Below are positions 36,653 through 44,983 of a DNA stretch of 64,000 nt, in pieces; within the stretch, counting starts at the first letter, position 1, and every line of letters starts with the position of its first letter. The stretch is taken from assembly GCA_963837775.1 (NCBI GenBank), contig CAWIOX010000014.1, forward strand, positions 4,833-68,832, read 5' to 3'. This DNA is from CAWIOX01 sp963837775 (GTDB lineage: Bacteria > Pseudomonadota > Gammaproteobacteria > Burkholderiales > Burkholderiaceae_D). A program made the position numbers and the translations under genes. The notes under the pieces were generated by a model, which ran no database searches, was not told where the DNA came from, and saw only the letters and a list, made by a program, of their open reading frames with translations.

Positions 36653-37574
36653 TCAGTCCTTGCCGGCCACCACATCCGGCTCGAAGAAGCACCATCTGGC
36701 TTGCGGCCATTGCTGCTGGATGCTGGCTTCGACGACATTGATCGCATCGACCAGCGCGCGGTCCGACGGCTGCGGCTGCATCTTGGCCTGCACCGCGATC
36801 ATCAGCTGTTCGCCCCACTGCAGCGTGATCAGGTTGATCACCTGCTCGACCTGCGGCTGGGCTTCGATATGCGCCCTGATCGCGGCTTGCACTTCGGGCG
36901 CGGCCGATTCGCCGGTGATCATCGCCTTCACCTCGCGCGTGACGAATATCGCGACCACCATCAGCAGCACGCCGACCGCGATGGTGCCGATCGCATCCCA
37001 CAGCGGATTGCCGGTCAGCACCGTCAGCAGCACCGCGACAAACGCGATCGCCAGCCCCAGCAGCGCGGCGATGTCTTCGCCGGCCACCACCATCAGTTCC
37101 GACTGGCGGGTTTCGCGGAACCAGCGGAAGAACGATTTGCCGTTCGAAATCTTGCGGATTTCCTTCATTGCGCCATACAAGCGACAGCGCTTCCAGCAGC
37201 ACCGAAATGCCCAGCACGCCGATCGCGATGGCCGGGTTATGCAGCGGCTCCGGATGGCTGAAATGCGCGATGCCCTGCATTACCGAAAACGCGCCGCCGA
37301 GGAAGAACAGCAGCAGCGCCACCATCATCGCCCAGAAATACACGACCCGGCCATAACCCATCGGATGCGCGGCATCGGCCGGCTTCTTGGCCTCCTTCAA
37401 GCCCAGCAGCAGGAACACCTGGTTGGTGCAGTCGGCCAGCGAATGGATGGATTCGGCCAGCATCGCGCCGGAACTGGTGATGATGGCGGCGATGAATTTG
37501 GCGATCGCGATGCCGCCATTCGCACCCAGCGCGTAGAAAATCGCCTTGGTGGAGCCTTCGGAGTTGGATGACAT
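36653..37574 (-). CDS. Cation diffusion facilitator family transporter, interrupted by a frameshift
   Basis: CDF-type divalent cation efflux protein. From ATG 37574 it has KAIFYALGANGGIAIAKFIAAIITSSGAMLAESIHSLADCTNQ (TMH1-2, with metal-site Ser/His/Asp region), further membrane helices, and a cytoplasmic C-terminal domain to residue ~306. The frame breaks near 37172-37184, between LLEALSL and YGAMKEIRKI; one extra T explains it (922 bases, one over a multiple of three). Zn2+, Co2+ or Fe2+ export is possible. The downstream ClC gene starts 16 bases later. Confidence 0.82.
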
Positions 37575-37747
37575 GGTGGATGACAGGAATGAGGAAGCCA
37601 CCACCTTAACGGCTTCAATGCAGCCATGCAAGTTCCATCATCGCTTGATCCGGCGCTGGCAAAGCAGCCCTGGCCCGGTCGCGCCACCGTGCCACCTTGC
37701 CTTGTGCTTTAGGCTACACTCGCTTTTTGCCCACACCTGTTGCCGCC

Positions 37748-38965
37748 ATGCCTACCGCTTCCCGCCCCGCCGAACTGAAAACCATCCTGATCGCCACCGG
37801 CCTGATCCTGACCATGGCGATGGGGGTGCGGCATGGCTTCGGCTTCTGGCTGCAGCCGATTTCGCAGGCGCAGGGCTGGACCCGCGAGACCTATTCGCTG
37901 GCGATGGCGCTGCAAAACCTGATGTGGGGCATCTTCGGCCCGTTCGCCGGGATGGCGGCCGACCGTTACGGCACGCTGCGGGTGGTGATCGTCGGCGCGC
38001 TGCTGTATGCGGCCGGCCTGCTGTGGATGGCGCTGGTGAATGAACCGACGCTGTTCATCCTCGGCGCCGGCATCCTGATCGGCGGCGGGCTGGCCTGCAC
38101 CGGATTCGGCGCGGTCAGCGGCATCATCGCGCGCATCGCGCCGGCCGAAAAACGCTCGATGGCGTTCGGCATTTCGGGCGCCGCCAGTTCCCTCGGGCAA
38201 TTCATGATGATGCCGATCGAGCAGCAGATGATCTCCCACGCCGGCTGGCAAAATGCGTTTTACCTGCTGGCCGCGCTGGTGCTGCTGATCATGATTCCGA
38301 TGGCGCTGCGCCTGCGCGAACCGCAGCATGCGGCATCCGACGAACCCCAGCAAAGCATCCTGGAGGCGACCCGCGAAGCGTTCGCCTACCGTCCCTTCCT
38401 GTATCTGGTGGCCGGCTATTTCGTGTGCGGCTTCCAGCTGGTGTTCATCGGCGTGCACATGCCGGCCTACCTGAAGGACAAGGGACTGCTCGACCCGAAT
38501 GTGGCGGTGATCGCGCTGGCGCTGATCGGCCTGTTCAATATTTTCGGCTCGTTTGCGGCCGGCAAGCTGGGCGGCCGCTTTCCCAAGCGCTACCTGCTGT
38601 CGGGCATCTATCTGACCCGCGCGGTCGTCATCAGCCTGTTCCTGCTGGCGCCGCTGTCGCCGATCTCGGTCTACCTGTTCGCCAGCGTGATCGGCTTCCT
38701 GTGGCTGTCCACGGTGCCGCTGACCAATGGCGTGATCGCCGGCATCTTCGGGGTGCGCTACCTGTCGATGCTGTCCGGTTTCGTGTTCCTGTCGCACCAG
38801 ATCGGCAGCTTCCTGGGGGTCTGGCTGGGCGGTTTCCTGTTTACCACCCAGGGCAATTACGACACGGTCTGGATCATCACCATCGGGCTGGGCCTGTTCG
38901 CGGCGCTGATCAACCTGCCGATCAACGAGAAAGCCATTGCGCGGCTGCAGCCGGCCATGGCTTAG
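37748..38965 (+). CDS. Major facilitator superfamily transporter
   Basis: 405 residues from ATG 37748, twelve predicted membrane segments. The MFS loop 2-3 motif is visible as GMAADRYGTLR, and the equivalent half-two motif as GKLGGRFPKR. The N-terminal GLILTMAMGVRHGFGFWLQPISQAQGW is characteristic of a group of anion/monocarboxylate-type MFS carriers. The substrate is unknown. A 42-residue membrane peptide gene follows 15 bases later. Confidence 0.85.
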   Translation: MPTASRPAELKTILIATGLILTMAMGVRHGFGFWLQPISQAQGWTRETYSLAMALQNLMWGIFGPFAGMAADRYGTLRVVIVGALLYAAGLLWMALVNEPTLFILGAGILIGGGLACTGFGAVSGIIARIAPAEKRSMAFGISGAASSLGQFMMMPIEQQMISHAGWQNAFYLLAALVLLIMIPMALRLREPQHAASDEPQQSILEATREAFAYRPFLYLVAGYFVCGFQLVFIGVHMPAYLKDKGLLDPNVAVIALALIGLFNIFGSFAAGKLGGRFPKRYLLSGIYLTRAVVISLFLLAPLSPISVYLFASVIGFLWLSTVPLTNGVIAGIFGVRYLSMLSGFVFLSHQIGSFLGVWLGGFLFTTQGNYDTVWIITIGLGLFAALINLPINEKAIARLQPAMA

Positions 38966-38980
38966 CCGAAGCCGCCGCAG

Positions 38981-39109
38981 ATGAAACCACGCCTGAAGCG
39001 CCTGCTGTTCGGCCTCGCCGGCGCCGCGTTGCTGGCGCTGATCTTCATCGCCTACCTGCGCCCCGATTTCGCGCTCGATCTGGCGAACCGGATTTACCTG
39101 TGCTTTTAA
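38981..39109 (+). CDS. Small single-pass membrane protein (42 residues)
   Basis: ATG 38981 to TAA 39109. The product starts MKPRLKRLLFGLAGAALLALIF, a positively charged N-terminus and one membrane helix, and ends FALDLANRIYLCF. Similar short proteins with a DLANR...CF ending occur in Burkholderiales as I recall, which favours a real gene. It lies 15 bases after the MFS gene and may be a small partner subunit. No strong ribosome binding site is visible. Confidence 0.55.
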   Translation: MKPRLKRLLFGLAGAALLALIFIAYLRPDFALDLANRIYLCF

Positions 39110-39375
39110 GCAAGCTTGGACTGCCGGCGGAAGTTCCAATGCTGCATCCGTTGCGTGACGCCTGATCTTCAGGCCGGAGCCGGACATCGCCGCAACGGCC
39201 CACCCCGCCGTTGACGCTGCAAATCGAGCAAAAATCGGTATCCGTTCCGCGTATTTTCATTTCCGCAAGTTCTGCATCCTCTCGGCTCAGAATATGCCCT
39301 ATACTGAAATCGCACAAAAATAACAGCTGCCTTCCATTAACGTCGTTATCTCGACCGACTATTTGATATTTTCTT

Positions 39376-39796
39376 ATGGACAACAGTGACTCGCTGCGGC
39401 ACCAGTTAATTACAAGTCTCATCGCGCAGCACACTGAAACCGTCTCAGATGCTGCCGTTATCCTATGGGAGCAGATGGCGAACCAAACTCATTGCCATCG
39501 TCGGTGAAGCTGGTTTCAATGCGCTTTACGCCAGAAGCATATTCCTTAGCCAGACCGCATTTCCGTGGCTCGCTGCGTGCGTACTGCCAGCACAAGCCGA
39601 TGACCGCTTCGCGGAACTGAAAAAGAGCCTTGAAGGGCAAGCCCCGGCACAAGCCAGCGCAGCAAACAGTCTGCTGCTGATCACTTTCACCGACATTCTG
39701 GTCTCGTTGATCGGCGATCAGTTAACGACCAATATTTTACATTCGGCCTGGGGCCATGATGCTTCGGATAGGGTCGGCAAGGAGTTCAAAAAATGA
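39376..39796 (+). CDS. Helical protein preceding the KaiC-like gene, interrupted by a frameshift
   Basis: The first frame from ATG 39376 reads MDNSDSLRHQLITSLIAQHT, SDAAVILWEQMA, then a stop at about 39510. Another frame continues as TKLIAIVGEAGFNALYARSIFLS, DDRFAELKKSLEGQ, ending in ASDRVGKEFKK at 39796. One extra base near 39480 explains it (421 bases, one over a multiple of three); repaired length about 139 residues. It is mostly helical, with no signal peptide and no recognised family. Its stop overlaps the KaiC-like start in an ATGA, so it is coupled to that gene and may be its regulatory or adaptor partner. Confidence 0.65.
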
Positions 39797-41253
39797 GTAA
39801 AAAGGTAAGTATCCGTCGTCTGAAGACCGGCGTCCCCGGTCTGGACAACCTGCTGGGCGGAGGCCTGCCGGAATTCTCGTTCAACCTGATTGCGGGCACG
39901 CCCGGCAGCGGCAAGACAACGCTGGCTCACCAGCTGATGTTCTCGCTGGCCAAGCCGGATAATCGGGCGCTGTTCTTCACGGTACTCGGCGAGCCGGCCT
40001 TGAAGATGCTGCGCTATCAACAGCAATTTCCATTTTTTGATATCAATCAGGTCAATCAGTCGATCCGCTACGTCAACCTGTCTGAAGACCTGCTGGAGGG
40101 AGATTTTGACCGCGTGTTATCGCGCATTGCCGACGAAGTGAAAGCCTATGCGCCGAGCCTGGTGTTTGTCGATTCATTTCGATCTGTGATCCAGGCAGGA
40201 AATCAGAATGTGCAAGGGCCGTCCGATCTGCAGCGCTTCGTGCAGCAACTCGGCATGCAGATGACGAGCTGGCAGGCGACCACATTTCTCATCGGCGAGT
40301 ATCTGGTGCCGGAGTCAGAGTCAAGCGCGGTGTTTACCGTGGCCGACGGCATTCTGTGGCTGTCGCAGAACATGCAGCGCAATTCGATGGTGCGCAAGAT
40401 GCAGGTGGTCAAGATGCGGGGGCAAGCCCAGGCCTCGGGTTTGCATACGTTCCGGATTAGCGATGACGGCATTCAGGTGTTCCCGCGGGCGATTGTCGAG
40501 CCGGGCGCAGCGCTTGCGTCGGCAGTCAAGCTGCCTCCTGGGGGGCAGCGCGTTGCGATGGGCACGCCTGGCCTGGACGAGATGCTGGGCGGCGGCTTGC
40601 CGATGGGATATTCGATGCTGCTGGTCGGGCCATCCGGTTCCGGGAAAACCATCTTGGCGACGGACTTTCTGGCCGAAGGCGTGCGCCGGGGCGAACCCGG
40701 CGTGATCGCGGCGTTCGAGAAGAGCCCCAGCCAGCTGCTCAACAACAAGCTGCAAACGCTGGTCAAGGCCGGCCAGGTCGGGGTGATCAACACGCGCTCG
40801 CTGGATTTGTCGATCGATGAAACCTTGCATGATCTGATCGAAATGATTAATCGAATGCAGGCCAAGCGCGTCGTCATCGACTCCCTGTCCGGATTCGAGC
40901 TGGCGCTGGCGCCCGAGTTCAGCGAAGATTTTCGCGGATCGCTGTATCGGATGATTGCCCAGCTGACCGGCATGGGCGTGACCATACTGATGACGTCGGA
41001 ACTGGAAGACCGCTACACCGATTTGCGCTTCAGTCCGTTTGGCAGCGCTTTTCTGGCCGACGCCATCATCGTGCAGCGCTATGTCGAAATCGTCGGGGAA
41101 TTCAAGCGCGTCATGTCGGTGGTGAAAGTCCGCGGCAGCCAGCACAGCAAGAGCATTCGATTGTTTGACATTGGCGACGACGGCATCGTCATTGGCGACA
41201 CCTTGTCTGAATACGCCGGCATCCTGTCGGGCCGGCCCACGGTCAGCCAGTAG
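39793..41253 (+). CDS. KaiC-like two-domain ATPase
   Basis: 486 residues with two tandem RecA/KaiC domains. Domain I (1-235): PGLDNLLGGGLPEFSFNLIAGTPGSGKTTLAHQ. Domain II (245-486): PGLDEMLGGGLPMGYSMLLVGPSGSGKTILATDF. Both Walker A motifs are intact. Aligning by eye to cyanobacterial KaiC, the domain II phosphorylation pair Ser/Thr falls on non-phosphorylatable residues (around FGSAFLADA), and the paired catalytic glutamates are altered (LGEPA; FEKSP). It is therefore probably a signalling ATPase rather than a clock protein. It is translationally coupled to the gene before and followed 29-39 bases later by a hybrid kinase. Confidence 0.87.
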   Translation: MSKKVSIRRLKTGVPGLDNLLGGGLPEFSFNLIAGTPGSGKTTLAHQLMFSLAKPDNRALFFTVLGEPALKMLRYQQQFPFFDINQVNQSIRYVNLSEDLLEGDFDRVLSRIADEVKAYAPSLVFVDSFRSVIQAGNQNVQGPSDLQRFVQQLGMQMTSWQATTFLIGEYLVPESESSAVFTVADGILWLSQNMQRNSMVRKMQVVKMRGQAQASGLHTFRISDDGIQVFPRAIVEPGAALASAVKLPPGGQRVAMGTPGLDEMLGGGLPMGYSMLLVGPSGSGKTILATDFLAEGVRRGEPGVIAAFEKSPSQLLNNKLQTLVKAGQVGVINTRSLDLSIDETLHDLIEMINRMQAKRVVIDSLSGFELALAPEFSEDFRGSLYRMIAQLTGMGVTILMTSELEDRYTDLRFSPFGSAFLADAIIVQRYVEIVGEFKRVMSVVKVRGSQHSKSIRLFDIGDDGIVIGDTLSEYAGILSGRPTVSQ

Positions 41254-41291
41254 CCGCAATGAACAGGTCATGGAAGCGGAAATGAACAAAA

Positions 41292-42752
41292 ATGACGATG
41301 ACAGTGCTTCTGATAGCCGGTGACCCAGGTCAGGCGGGCGTGTCGGATCAGGACAAGGAGCGGGCACCGGAGGTCCTCGAAACAGATGTCACGCGCAGGG
41401 AAAATGCTGCCGACCTGCGTGAAGTGAGCATCGGATCGCGTAAGCAGGAACTGGACGCGGCACAGGAAACGTCTGCCGATCACATGATGATGTTGCAGCA
41501 GGCCAACGCGCACCTGGTCATCGCCACCATCGAAGCCCGCGAACTGGCCGAACAAGTCGAACTGGCCAAGCTCCAGCTCGAAAGCGCCAAGGAGGTGGCA
41601 GAAAAAGCCAACCTCGCGAAATCGGAATTTCTTTCCAGCATGAGCCATGAGTTGCGCTCCCCGCTCAATGCGATCCTCGGTTTCGCCCAGTTAATGGAGT
41701 CCGGTTCACCGCCGCCAACGCCCAGCCAAAAGGCCAGCCTCGACCAGATTCTGAATGCGGGTTGGTATCTGCTGGAGTTGATCAACGAGATCCTTGATCT
41801 GGCATTGATTGAGTCCGGCAAGCTGTCGCTGTCGCTGGAGTCCATCTCGCTGTCCGAAGTGCTGCTCGATTGCCAGGCGATGATAGAGGCGCTGGCACAA
41901 AAAAAAGGCATCAGCATCAGCTTTCCGCAGTTTGATTTCCCTTATCTGGTGCATGCCGACCGAACCCGGCTGAAGCAGGTTCTGATCAATCTGCTGTCCA
42001 ACGCGATCAAATACAACCGGCCGGGGGGCTCGGTTGAAGTGACCTGCAGCATCAACAAAGCTGAGCGCATGCGTATCAGCGTGATGGATACCGGTCCAGG
42101 TTTGTCCCCGGAAAATCTGGCACAACTGTTCCAGCCTTTCAATCGGCTGGGACAAGAGGGCAAGGCCGAGGAGGGCACCGGCATCGGCTTGGCGATGAGC
42201 AAGCGGCTGGTCGAACTGATGGGGGGGGAGATCGGCGTGCAAAGCACGGTCGGGGCCGGCAGCGTGTTCTGGTTCGACCTGAACCTGGCGACCGAACTGC
42301 CGCTGGAGGCCGCTGCAGACGACCTGAATGCGCTGCATCAAGCGCAGGCTCAACCCGGCGCAGCGCTGCGCACCCTGCTGTATGTAGAAGACAACCGGGC
42401 CAACCTGCAGTTGGTCGAGCAAATCATCGCGCGCCGTCCCGGCATGCGCTTGTTGAGCGCGGCCGATGGCGTGCGCGGTGTTGCGCTGGCGCGCATCAAT
42501 CAGCCGGACGTGATCCTGATGGACATCAATCTGCCTGGCATCGGCGGACTTCAGGCGTTGAAAATCCTGCGTGAAGATCCGGTAACGGCGCGCATCCCGG
42601 TACTTGCCATCAGCGCCAATGCGATGCCGCGCGATATTGAAAAAGGCCTGGCGGCAGGATTTTTCCGTTATCTCACCAAGCCGATCAAGATTGACGAGTT
42701 CATGGAGGCGCTGGACCTGGCGCTGGAAGTCGCGGCAGCAGCGAGGCAATGA
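41292..42752 (+). CDS. Hybrid sensor histidine kinase with receiver domain
   Basis: 486 residues, cytoplasmic. N-terminal coiled coil (about 20-108), HisKA with SMSHELRSPLNAILG (about 113-180), HATPase (215-330; NLLSNAIKYN, DTGPGLS, GTGIGLAMSK), and a C-terminal receiver (360-480; LYVEDN, ILMDINLPGIGG, K in TKPIK). It forms an operon with the KaiC-like ATPase and a helical protein and probably receives that ATPase's state as input. An alternative start, ATG 41282, reads MNKNDDDSAS and then stops. The same opening recurs at 42749, so the true N-terminus may begin there with a one-base frameshift. Confidence 0.87.
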   Translation: MTMTVLLIAGDPGQAGVSDQDKERAPEVLETDVTRRENAADLREVSIGSRKQELDAAQETSADHMMMLQQANAHLVIATIEARELAEQVELAKLQLESAKEVAEKANLAKSEFLSSMSHELRSPLNAILGFAQLMESGSPPPTPSQKASLDQILNAGWYLLELINEILDLALIESGKLSLSLESISLSEVLLDCQAMIEALAQKKGISISFPQFDFPYLVHADRTRLKQVLINLLSNAIKYNRPGGSVEVTCSINKAERMRISVMDTGPGLSPENLAQLFQPFNRLGQEGKAEEGTGIGLAMSKRLVELMGGEIGVQSTVGAGSVFWFDLNLATELPLEAAADDLNALHQAQAQPGAALRTLLYVEDNRANLQLVEQIIARRPGMRLLSAADGVRGVALARINQPDVILMDINLPGIGGLQALKILREDPVTARIPVLAISANAMPRDIEKGLAAGFFRYLTKPIKIDEFMEALDLALEVAAAARQ

Positions 42753-42922
42753 ACAAGAATGACGATGGCGGCGCCGAACTAACCCGGGGATGTTTCCAAT
42801 CGGGAACGACAAGCGTAGCTGCAGCAATGTTACGGGCTGACGCCGGATGGTCTAAAGTGATCCTGAGGGCTGCGCAACACAGGCTTGCCGTGGTATCTTC
42901 AGGCTGGCAAACTACCTTCTGA
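42749..42922 (+). CDS. Possible remnant or coupled small ORF after the hybrid kinase
   Basis: 57 codons from an ATG overlapping the kinase stop (ATGA), reading MNKNDDGGAELTRGCF and ending SSGWQTTF. The first 19 bases (ATGAACAARAATGACGATG) are the same, apart from one A/G difference, as those at 41282 in front of the kinase, and nothing downstream resembles a kinase or receiver. It may be the start of a deleted second regulator gene, or not a gene at all. Confidence 0.3.
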   Translation: MNKNDDGGAELTRGCFQSGTTSVAAAMLRADAGWSKVILRAAQHRLAVVSSGWQTTF

Positions 42923-42942
42923 ACCAGCAACAGGGGACCAGC

Positions 42943-43233
42943 ATGAGCATCACGCGCATCAATGAGTTTCGGGCCAAAGACGGCGAGGATGTCAGTCTGT
43001 ACGCACTCCTGGCTTCGGTTATCCCGATCATCGCCGCCACCGAGGGCTGCCAGTCGTGCCAGCTGCTGCACAATCTGAATGATCCGGCGCGGCTGATCAT
43101 CATCGAAACCTGGGACAGCGTCGAAGCGCACCAGGAAGTAGTCAAAAAAATCCCGCCGCAACAGCTTGAAAAAGCCCTCGAATTGCTGGCCTGCCCGCCG
43201 CGCGGCACCTATTACATTCCGTGCGACGAGTGA
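42943..43233 (+). CDS. Antibiotic biosynthesis monooxygenase (ABM) family protein
   Basis: 96 residues, a single dimeric alpha-beta barrel domain: EFRAKDGEDVSLYALLASVIP, EGCQSCQLLHNLNDPARLIIIETWDS, HQEVVKK. The family includes quinone and antibiotic monooxygenases and haem-degrading enzymes, and many members with unknown roles. No partner gene suggests a substrate. Cytoplasmic. Confidence 0.8.
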   Translation: MSITRINEFRAKDGEDVSLYALLASVIPIIAATEGCQSCQLLHNLNDPARLIIIETWDSVEAHQEVVKKIPPQQLEKALELLACPPRGTYYIPCDE

Positions 43234-43312
43234 TGCGGCGCGGGAAACCGGACGCGGCCTCCTTCATCGATCCCGCCGGCAGCCGCCGACGGGCCTGCTG
43301 CAGCCCTCCTTA

Positions 43313-43406
43313 TTTTCATATTTATCGGGAGTATAAGCAAAAATAGCGGTGTTGCCGCAGGTATTCATTGGCCTTTTAAAAATACAGGTGGCAGTATATT
43401 TTCAGG
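43313..43406 (-). repeat. Dispersed intergenic repeat, copy G
   Basis: Reverse-strand copy. From 43406 downward: CTGAAAATATACTGCCACC, TGTATTTTTAAAAGG, CCAATGAATACCTGCGGCAA, then TATACTCCCGATAAATATG. It lies between two plus-strand genes (ABM and DUF3717), so here it is antisense to both. Confidence 0.85.
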
Positions 43407-43470
43407 TTGCGGGGGAAGATCCGAGCGCCTCCATGGCCAGCGCTGCCCCGCATCGGCGTACAATAATCAG

Positions 43471-43719
43471 ATGGATATCTCTCTGGCAGAACTGGAGCAG
43501 GCGATCAATTACTGGCGCAGCGTGCGGCCATCGAGCGGCGACGAGCATACGCTGTCGCCCGAGGTCAACGCGCTGGCGCAGGTGTATGCGCTGATGATCT
43601 TCCGCCACCAGACGGTGGCGACGCTGGCCGCGCTGGACGCCTTGTCCAGTCTGGCGATCAGCCAGTGGCGCGAGCAACTCGCGACACTGCCCGGTACCCA
43701 GGCCTCTTTCGCCTGGTAG
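43471..43719 (+). CDS. DUF3717 family protein
   Basis: 82 residues starting MDISLAELEQAINYWRSVRPS, with LSPEVNALAQVYALMIF and a helical C-terminus. This matches the short DUF3717 proteins of Burkholderiales, whose role is unknown. No signal peptide. Convergent with the downstream glutathione S-transferase gene, whose stop is 4 bases away. Confidence 0.8.
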   Translation: MDISLAELEQAINYWRSVRPSSGDEHTLSPEVNALAQVYALMIFRHQTVATLAALDALSSLAISQWREQLATLPGTQASFAW

Positions 43720-43723
43720 CCCG

Positions 43724-44422
43724 TTATTGCCCGGCCTGCCGCAGATCGGCCAGCCAGCTGCCGGCCGCTTTGGCTTCCGCTTCGTGTCCCGGCTCGCGCC
43801 ACGGTTCCGCCAGCGCCGCCCGTTCCCAGTCGCGCATGCTGTCGTGCGCCAGCAGGCGCGCCGGATAGGCCTGCGCCGGGCCGCTCGCCTGCAGGGCGTA
43901 AGTCTGGAAGCGGAACGCGACCGGCGCGAAGAATGCATCGACCGCAGTAAATGCCGACCCGGCAAGATACGGGCCGCCGAAGCGCGCCAGCCCCTCGTTC
44001 CAGAGTTCGCTCAGGCGCGCCAGATCCTGCTGCAAGCCCGGCGCCGACGGGTCGACCTGCACCCGCACGCCGCAATTCATCGTGCAGCTGTTGCGCAGCG
44101 CGTTAAATCCGGCGTGCATCTCGGCACTGGCGCAACGGGCCCAGGCGCGCGCCTTGGGGTCGGCCGGCCACACGCCGGGATGGCGCTCGGCCAGATATTC
44201 GACGATGGCCAGGGATTCCCACACCGCGCTGTCGCCATCGACCAGGCAGGGCACCTTGCCGGTCGGCGAGAACGCGCGGAAGCTGTCCCAGCTCGCGCCC
44301 GATGCGCCCTCGGCAAACGGCACCAGATGCTCGGCAAACGGGATGGCCAGCGCCTTCATCAACAGCCACGGGCGCAGCGACCAGGACGAATAATTCTTGT
44401 TGGCGATATACAACTGGTACAT
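43724..44422 (-). CDS. Glutathione S-transferase family protein
   Basis: 232 residues. N-terminal thioredoxin-like domain (YQLYIANKNYSSWSLRPWLLMKAL, with SPTGKVPCLVDGD and VWESLAIVEYLAERHP) and an all-helical C-terminal domain (about 90-230). SxxSxRPW-type proteins form a distinct GST-like group whose substrates are mostly unknown. Cytoplasmic. It does not form an obvious operon. Confidence 0.87.
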   Translation of the reverse strand: MYQLYIANKNYSSWSLRPWLLMKALAIPFAEHLVPFAEGASGASWDSFRAFSPTGKVPCLVDGDSAVWESLAIVEYLAERHPGVWPADPKARAWARCASAEMHAGFNALRNSCTMNCGVRVQVDPSAPGLQQDLARLSELWNEGLARFGGPYLAGSAFTAVDAFFAPVAFRFQTYALQASGPAQAYPARLLAHDSMRDWERAALAEPWREPGHEAEAKAAGSWLADLRQAGQ

Positions 44423-44511
44423 GGGGCTCCTTGATGGTGAATTCAGGCAGGGTTTGGATCAGGCAGGGCTGGTGCCAGTGTATCGGAAGTGGCACCAGCC
44501 CTGTCATTGAT

Positions 44512-44874
44512 TCATTTTTCGCAAGTCCTGCAAGTCTTATGCGGGCTGATCATTTGCCAGTCGCGCAGGCCTGTCGCCAGACGCCGCAGTGCGTTGCTCA
44601 GCGCAGGCAATTTGGCCGGCTGGCGCGCTTCGATCGTCAGTGCGCTGTCGCCGTAGGCTTGCAGCAACAGCACGCCGGTGCTAGGAAAGCGCAGGCTGTC
44701 TCCGGGCAGCAGCCAGTAATCGTGGCTGTCGTTGCTGCGGGTGATCCACAGCTTGCCTTGCCGGTTGGTCAGGCAGTCGCCCGCCGCCAGCGCCAGTCTC
44801 GTGACTGCGCCGGCGTGCATTTCCAAGCGCTCTATGGATAATTTGCTTATCATGTCGTTGTGGCGTTCCATCAT
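44512..44874 (-). CDS. DUF2917 domain protein
   Basis: 120 residues from ATG 44874, with AAGGAG 6 bases upstream. The central region LALAAGDCLTNRQGKLWITRSNDSHDYWLLPGDSL is the DUF2917 core. Its function is unknown; the fold may be cupin-like. The gene is divergent from a LysR gene 109 bases away. DUF2917 and LysR genes are frequent neighbours in Burkholderiales, so regulation by that LysR protein is likely. Confidence 0.78.
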   Translation of the reverse strand: MMERHNDMISKLSIERLEMHAGAVTRLALAAGDCLTNRQGKLWITRSNDSHDYWLLPGDSLRFPSTGVLLLQAYGDSALTIEARQPAKLPALSNALRRLATGLRDWQMISPHKTCRTCEK

Positions 44875-44966
44875 CTTGCTCCTTCTGTGTGATGCCGATT
44901 CAACTGGCATAAGGTCATGGTAGTGGGTGATGGTGGTGTTTTCCAGTGATACCTTTTCTCCAACCT

Positions 44967-44981
44967 GATAATAAAATTATC
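44967..44981. promoter_or_regulatory. Dyad in front of the LysR gene
   Basis: GATAAT-AAA-ATTATC, perfect 6-bp arms, ending 2 bases before the LysR ATG. It may be an autoregulatory operator that also controls the divergent DUF2917 gene, but it occupies the ribosome-binding region, which would favour repression. Confidence 0.5.
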
Positions 44982-44983
44982 TT

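Noticed and set aside
39793..41253. A circadian KaiC clock gene
   Set aside because: No kaiA or kaiB nearby, and the phosphorylation and catalytic positions appear changed; only KaiC-like is supported.
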